From: Escarpia spicata
Taxonomy: Eukaryota > Annelida > Polychaeta > Sabellida > Siboglinidae
Reading direction: 5' to 3'
Assembly: GCA_963995525.1 (NCBI GenBank)
Contig: OZ023212.1
Location: 9,398,341-9,462,340, forward strand
Length of the DNA: 64,000 nt
The notes beneath the pieces were generated by a model. It worked only from the letters and a program-made list of their open reading frames with translations, was not told the origin of the DNA and searched no databases. The position numbers were made by a program, and so were the translations under genes. This document shows, piece after piece, positions 58,501 to 64,000 of the stretch (its first letter is position 1; the number at the start of each line of letters is the position of its first letter).

Positions 58501-61500
58501 TTAAAATTAAATCGGATTATTACACCACTTTGGCCTCAATTTATCCTGATAGTCCACGTTAGCAATGGAACTGCATAAAATAATTCTACACAGGTGGCCT
58601 TCTCCATCTCTACTCAATCTTGTATCAGTCTTTATGTGAGTCGTTCTCTGGTTACATCAAGGACAAAACCAATCTTGTCCGTTCTGCTTTCCCGGGTAAT
58701 TCTTTAAGTACTGTAAACCTGGACTCTCCACAAGTAAATTATCTAACTAGCATCATTTGAACAGTTGATGAGATGAGGAACATAATAATGTTCTCCCAAA
58801 TAAATTATGTAATCTCGATCCATCCCCGATCTTATTGGTAAACATGTCTTAGCACATTAATCAAACATGTGACAACTAATTAAATGAATCACTGTGCTCT
58901 GGCTGTTTTCCTGATGATTTTAAACACGCCAATGTCAACCCATTTCTTAAGAAGATATATCTGCCTAAACAAGACCTAACAGTTGCAGACCTATTTCCAA
59001 CCACAGCTTTATTTACTAAGTAATCGAAACATTTATAGCAAGTCATGTAAGGATTAGCACCCATGTCTTATTTAATGTGTTACAACCGGCTTACAAACAA
59101 TTTCACTCTAACTAAACAGGTTTCTCTAAAAGTACACAATGACACAAAATCAAACATAAATAAAGGCAAAGTAGCAGCGCATACTTTGCTTGATCTATCT
59201 GTCGTCTTTGATACTGTTGATCACAGCATTCTTACTAAATGATACTCGACATGCATATGATATTGTTCTCAGTTAAGAAAGATATGTACTAGAGGGCATG
59301 GTGTAACATTTGTGAAGGAACAGTATAGATTAGATAATATTTATTATGTCTGCTTGTGTGGGTGCTAGCAGCGTGAATGTTTAAAAACAAAATCGATATA
59401 CCTCAGCATATATACAAACAACCGGGACTCTTGATAAGCCAAGGGCATCCTTGTACACTTGTCATCTGGAGTAAATTGTCTAGATCTTTTTAAATTTTGT
59501 TAAATCTTAAATCTGATACCTAGCGTCATGTATATTAATTGACAGCGATAACACAAACCAAGCATGAGTATCAGAATGGAAGATTTAGGTTTAGCTATCT
59601 GTTTTGAATAAGTTCTGTTTATGTTTGGTAGCGGAGGTCATGTCAACGATAGGCAATCCACACGTTCAAGGGAGGAGTCAAATCCCAACGCTACGTCGCA
59701 ACTTGTAGCGTAAGTATATACGTAAAATATGTTGAGAAGATAACTATTTGTATGAGTATGCAACACACAAAAGTGGAAAAAGCCATTGGAAAGTGAATAG
59801 TACAAAAAGGAAGGAACGGTAATTAGAGTGGAAAAATTTAGAACAGGTGTTCAAGAGAGACACCACAATTACGATAGTGTACGAACTTTTAATGTGTGCT
59901 ACATCTATATCTAGTTTTATAGTGCCATTCGCAGGACCAACATTCCAGGTTTAATGGCTGATATCCTCAATTCCGATCTTATCGCATATTCTAGTTCTAG
60001 TTGTTTCCAGCACTCGGCAACGTTCTATTAACTGACTAGTCTGTATATTTTGTGGTTAAAATGTTATGATCTTATGAGGTCTCATTCAACTAGTCAGCCT
60101 TTTTCAGAACATTGTCGCCAAGCCGACCTTTCAAACGAACACCTACCATACGTTTAGAAACAGTACTGTCAAGTACTCAAGGCTGTACCTAACAAATGTA
60201 TACCTACGAGATCCAAATTTGTGTCGCAAAAAACATTTGCTCCGTGGATGACTCCGGAAATTCTAAATGTAAAAGGCGTCGTCGTTATCTTAAGCGTGTT
60301 TGGTGCAAATCATGTTCGAGTTTATAGAGATCACGTTATTGAAAACAGTATCATTACAGCAACATACAAATGGTTAAAATTAAATCGGATTATTACACCA
60401 CTTTGGCCTCAATTTATCCTGATAGTCCACGTTAGCAATGGAACTGCATAAAATAATTCTACACAGGTGGCCTTCTCCATCTCTACTCAATCTTGTATCA
60501 GTCTTTATGTGAGTCGTTCTCTGGTTACATCAAGGACAAAACCAATCTTGTCCGTTCTGCTTTCCCGGGTAATTCTTTAAGTACTGTAAACCTGGACTCT
60601 CCACAAGTAAATTATCTAACTAGCATCATTTGAACAGTTGATGAGATGAGGAACATAATAATGTTCTCCCAAATAAATTATGTAATCTCGATCCATCCCC
60701 GATCTTATTGGTAAACATGTCTTAGCACATTAATCAAACATGTGACAACTAATTAAATGAATCACTGTGCTCTGGCTGTTTTCCTGATGATTTTAAACAC
60801 GCCAATGTCAACCCATTTCTTAAGAAGATATATCTGCCTAAACAAGACCTAACAGTTGCAGACCTATTTCCAACCACAGCTTTATTTACTAAGTAATCGA
60901 AACATTTATAGCAAGTCATGTAAGGATTAGCACCCATGTCTTATTTAATGTGTTACAACCGGCTTACAAACAATTTCACTCTAACTAAACAGGTTTCTCT
61001 AAAAGTACACAATGACACAAAATCAAACATAAATAAAGGCAAAGTAGCAGCGCATACTTTGCTTGATCTATCTGTCGTCTTTGATAATGTTGATCACAGC
61101 ATTCTTAATAAATGATACTCGACATGCATATGATATTGTTCTCAGTTAAAAAAGATATGTACTAGAGGGCATGGTGTAACATTTGTGAAGGAACAGTATA
61201 GATTAGATAATATTTATTATGTCTGCTTGTGTGGGTGCTAGCAGCGTGAATGTTTAAAAACAAAATCGATATACCTCAGCATATATACAAACAACCGGGA
61301 CTCTTGATAAGCCAAGGGCATCCTTGTACACTTGTCATCTGGAGTAAATTGTCTAGATCTTTTTAAATTTGGTTAAATCTTAAATCTGATACCTAGCGTC
61401 ATGTATATTAATTGACAGCGATAACACAAACCAAGCATGGGTATCAGAATGGAAGATTTAGGTTTAGCTATCTGTTTTGAATAAGTTCTGTTTCTGTTTG

Positions 61501-63411
61501 GTAGCGGAGGTCATGTCAACGATAGGCAATCCACACGTTCAAGGGAGGAGTCAAATTCCAACGCTACGTCGCAACTTGTAGCGTAAGTATATACGTAAAA
61601 TCTGTTGAGAAGATAACTATTTGTATGAGTATTCAACACACAAAAGTGGAGAAAGCCATTGGAAAGTGAATAGTACAAAAAGGAAGGAACGGTAATTAGA
61701 GTGGAAAAATTAAGAACAGGTGTTCAAGAGAGACACCACAATTGCGATAGTGTACAAACCTTTAATGTGTGCTACATCTATATCTAGTTTTATAGTGCCA
61801 TTCACAGGACCAACATTCCAGGTTTAATGGCTGATATCCTCAATTCCGATCGTATCGCATATTCTAGTTCTAGTTGTTTCCAGCACTCGGCAACGTTCTA
61901 TTAACTGACTAGTCTGTATATTTTGTGGTTAAAATGTTATGATCTTATGAGGTCTCATTCAACTAGTCAGCCTTTTTCAGAACATTGGCGCCAAGCCGAC
62001 CTTTCAAACGAACACTTACCATACGTTTAGAAACAGTACTGACAAGTACTCAAGGCTGTATCTAACAAATGTATACCTACGAGATCCAAATTTGTGTCGC
62101 AAAAAACATTTGCTCCGTGGATGACTCCGGAAATTCTAAATGTAAAAGGCGTCGTCGTTATTTTGAGCGTGTTTGGTGCAAATCATGTTCGAGTTTATAC
62201 AGATCACGTTATTGAAAACAGTATCATTACAGCAACATACAAATGGTTAAAATTAAATCGGATTATTACACCACTTTGGCCTCAATTTACCCTGATAATC
62301 CACGTTAGCAATGGAACTGCATAAAATAATTCTACACAGGTGGTCTTCTCCATCTCTACTCAATCTTGTATCAGTCTTTATGTGAGTCGTTCTCTGGTTA
62401 CTTCAAGGACAAAACCAGTCTTGTCCGTTCTGCTTTCCCGGGTAATTCTTTAAGTACTGTAAACCTGGACTCTCCACAAGTAAATTATCTAACTAGCATC
62501 ATTTGAACAGTTGATGAGATGAGGAACATAATAGTGTTCTCCCAAATAAATTATGTAATCTCGATCCATCCCCGATCTTATTGGTAAACATGTCTTAGCA
62601 CATTAATCAAACATGTGAAAACTAATTAAATGAATCACTGTGCTCTGGCTGTTTTCCTGATGATTTCATACACGCCAATGTCAACCAATTTCTTAAGAAG
62701 ACATATCTGCCTAAACAAGATCTAACAGTTGCAGACCTATTTCCAACCACAGCTTTATTTACAAAGTAATCGAAACATTTATAGCAAGTCATGTAAGGAT
62801 TAGCACCCATGTCTTATTTAATGTGTTACAACCGGCTTACAAACAATTTCACTCTAACTAAACAGGTTTCTCTAAAAGTACACAATGACACAAAATCAAA
62901 CATAAATAAAGGCAAAGTAGCAGCGCATACTTTGCTTGATCTATCTGTCGTCTTTGATACTGTTGATCACAGCATTCTTACTAAATGATACTCGACATGC
63001 ATATGATATTGTTCTCAGTTAAGAAAGATATGTACTAGAGGGCATGGTGTAACATTTGTGAAGGAACAGTATAGATTAGATAATATTTATTATGTCTGCT
63101 TGTGTGCGTGCTAGCAGCGTGAATGTTTAAAAACAAAATCGATATACCTCAGCATATATACAAACAACCGGGACTCTTGATAAGCCAAGGGCATCCTTGT
63201 ACACTTGTCATCTGGAATAAATTGTCTAGATCTTGTTAAATTTGGTTAAATCTTAAATCTGATACCTAGCGTCATGTATATTAATTGACAGCGATAACAC
63301 AAACCAAGCATGGGTATCAGAATGGAAGATTTAGGTTTAGCTATCTGTTTTGAATAAGTTCTGTTTCTGTTTGGTAGCGGAGGTCATGTCAACGATAGGC
63401 AATCCACACGT
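55518..63411 (+). repeat. 1.87-kb macrosatellite: four full units plus a partial unit
   Basis: Units start with TTGTTCTCAGTTAA at about 55518, 57391, 59263, 61136 and 63009; spacing is 1872-1873 bp. Each has about 650 bp of non-element DNA with a degraded splice-bounded 79-bp segment, then about 1.2 kb of CR1-like ORF2: the linker, SQKTFAPWMTPEILNVK, YQSLCESFSGYxKDKTxLVR, a CALAVFxMI-type region and RT motif A (LLDLSVVFDTVDHSILTK). Units 1-3 differ at very few bases; unit 4 and the partial unit differ more. The same degraded ORFs therefore recur in every unit and are not separate genes. Confidence 0.92.
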
Positions 63412-64000
63412 TCAAGGATCAGCACACATGTCTTATTTAATGTGTTACAACCGGCTTACAAACAATTTCACTCTAACTAAACAGGTTTCTCTAAAAGTAT
63501 ACAATGACATAAAATCAAACATAAATAAAGGCAAAGTAGCAGCGCATACTTTGCTTGATCTATCTGTCGTCTTTGATTCTGTTGATCACAGCATTCTTAC
63601 TCAATGATAATCGCCATGCCTGACATATCTGGCACAGCTCGGAGCTAGTACGCTTTATATCTAACTAACTGACACCAAACCTTAAAAACAGGGAACTGCT
63701 TTTCGGCCGCACTGCTCGTATCATGTAGTGTTCACCTCGTTCTGTTCTTGGGTCTTTGCTTTTTACCGTCTACATTTCGCCACTAAGCTCTGTTATCCAA
63801 ATCACAAATAGGATCACCACTTTTATGCAGCTGACATACAATTCTACATTTCTTTGGCTACCCCGGATGCAAATCGCACCCTGAACCAACTTAGCGATAG
63901 TCTCCAAGATATCTTCCATTGCATGACTGATAGCAAATTAAAGTTAAATGCAAAATTTCTCGTAGTTGGTATTCTAGTGCAGCGTGGTAAACTTTTATGA
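63412..64000 (+). pseudogene. CR1-like ORF2: RT domain downstream of the array (continues past the window)
   Basis: The partial unit breaks at 63411 and jumps to the motif A region (VFDSVDHSILTQ), then runs on into sequence absent from the array: CSPRSVLGSLLFTVYISPLS (from GVPQGSVLGPLLF) near 63725 and HFYAADIQFYISLATPDANR near 63825, then LNQLSDSLQDIFHCMTDSK and LKLNAKFLVVG. The catalytic box reads YAAD rather than YADD, so the first aspartate is lost. Confidence 0.82.

Noticed and set aside
55131..62810. Repeated small ORFs (MGANPYM.. minus strand; SQKTFAPWM.. plus strand)
   Set aside because: They recur only because the 1.87-kb unit is tandemly repeated. The plus-strand pieces are fragments of a dead ORF2 and the minus ones are antisense.

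Overview
The window is animal nuclear DNA. It is AT-rich, has genes split by GT-AG introns, and carries many simple-sequence tracts and diverged non-LTR retrotransposon relics of CR1/Jockey-like, RTE-like and L1-ORF1-like types. It also has tRNA-derived SINEs, foldback elements and minisatellites. There are no bacterial operons, rRNA genes or CRISPR arrays. The repeat mix and one decayed gene family are typical of marine invertebrates (invertebrate deuterostomes, molluscs and similar), but I cannot name the species from sequence alone.

Host genes are few. The best is a minus-strand five-exon gene at 21390-27340 for a 564-residue single-pass leucine-rich-repeat membrane protein: signal peptide, LRRNT, 11 LRRs, LRRCT, Ser/Thr-rich stalk, transmembrane helix and short tyrosine-containing tail. 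All four introns have GT-AG ends and matching phases. A 45-bp minisatellite of nine copies in intron 4 is made from the 3' half of the transmembrane exon together with its splice donor. Every copy keeps the reading frame. Two plus-strand exons (3558-3668, 5558-5705) look like the 3' part of a tetraspan MS4A-like gene. Weaker exon candidates lie at 32307-32372, 47370-47480, 48092-48277 and 53187-53265.

Layout. 0-9 kb: MS4A-like exons, microsatellites, LINE 3' scraps, a SINE and a GC-rich minisatellite. 10-20 kb: inverted-repeat element, SINE, two decayed reverse-transcriptase (RT) elements (12.2-13.9 plus, 16.7-18.5 minus) and a degenerate repeat family. 20-28 kb: hairpin and the LRR gene, with a LINE tail in intron 1. 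27.6-40 kb: LINE relics, two of which (29.4-31.8 and 34.2-36.8) have lost the RT core but kept endonuclease or ORF1 parts; then a long GA/GT tract and a 33-bp minisatellite of 17 copies. 40-50 kb: diverged segmental repeats, a SINE, a decayed gene with a cysteine-rich C-terminus (44.9-46.5 minus), tandem repeats and a long foldback. 49.5-64 kb: a CR1-like relic abutted by an RTE-like element, then a macrosatellite of about 1.87 kb built from another CR1-like ORF2 fragment plus about 650 bp of other sequence. Element sequence that appears once lies on both sides of this array: the endonuclease part before it and the rest of the RT, with a mutated catalytic box, after it.
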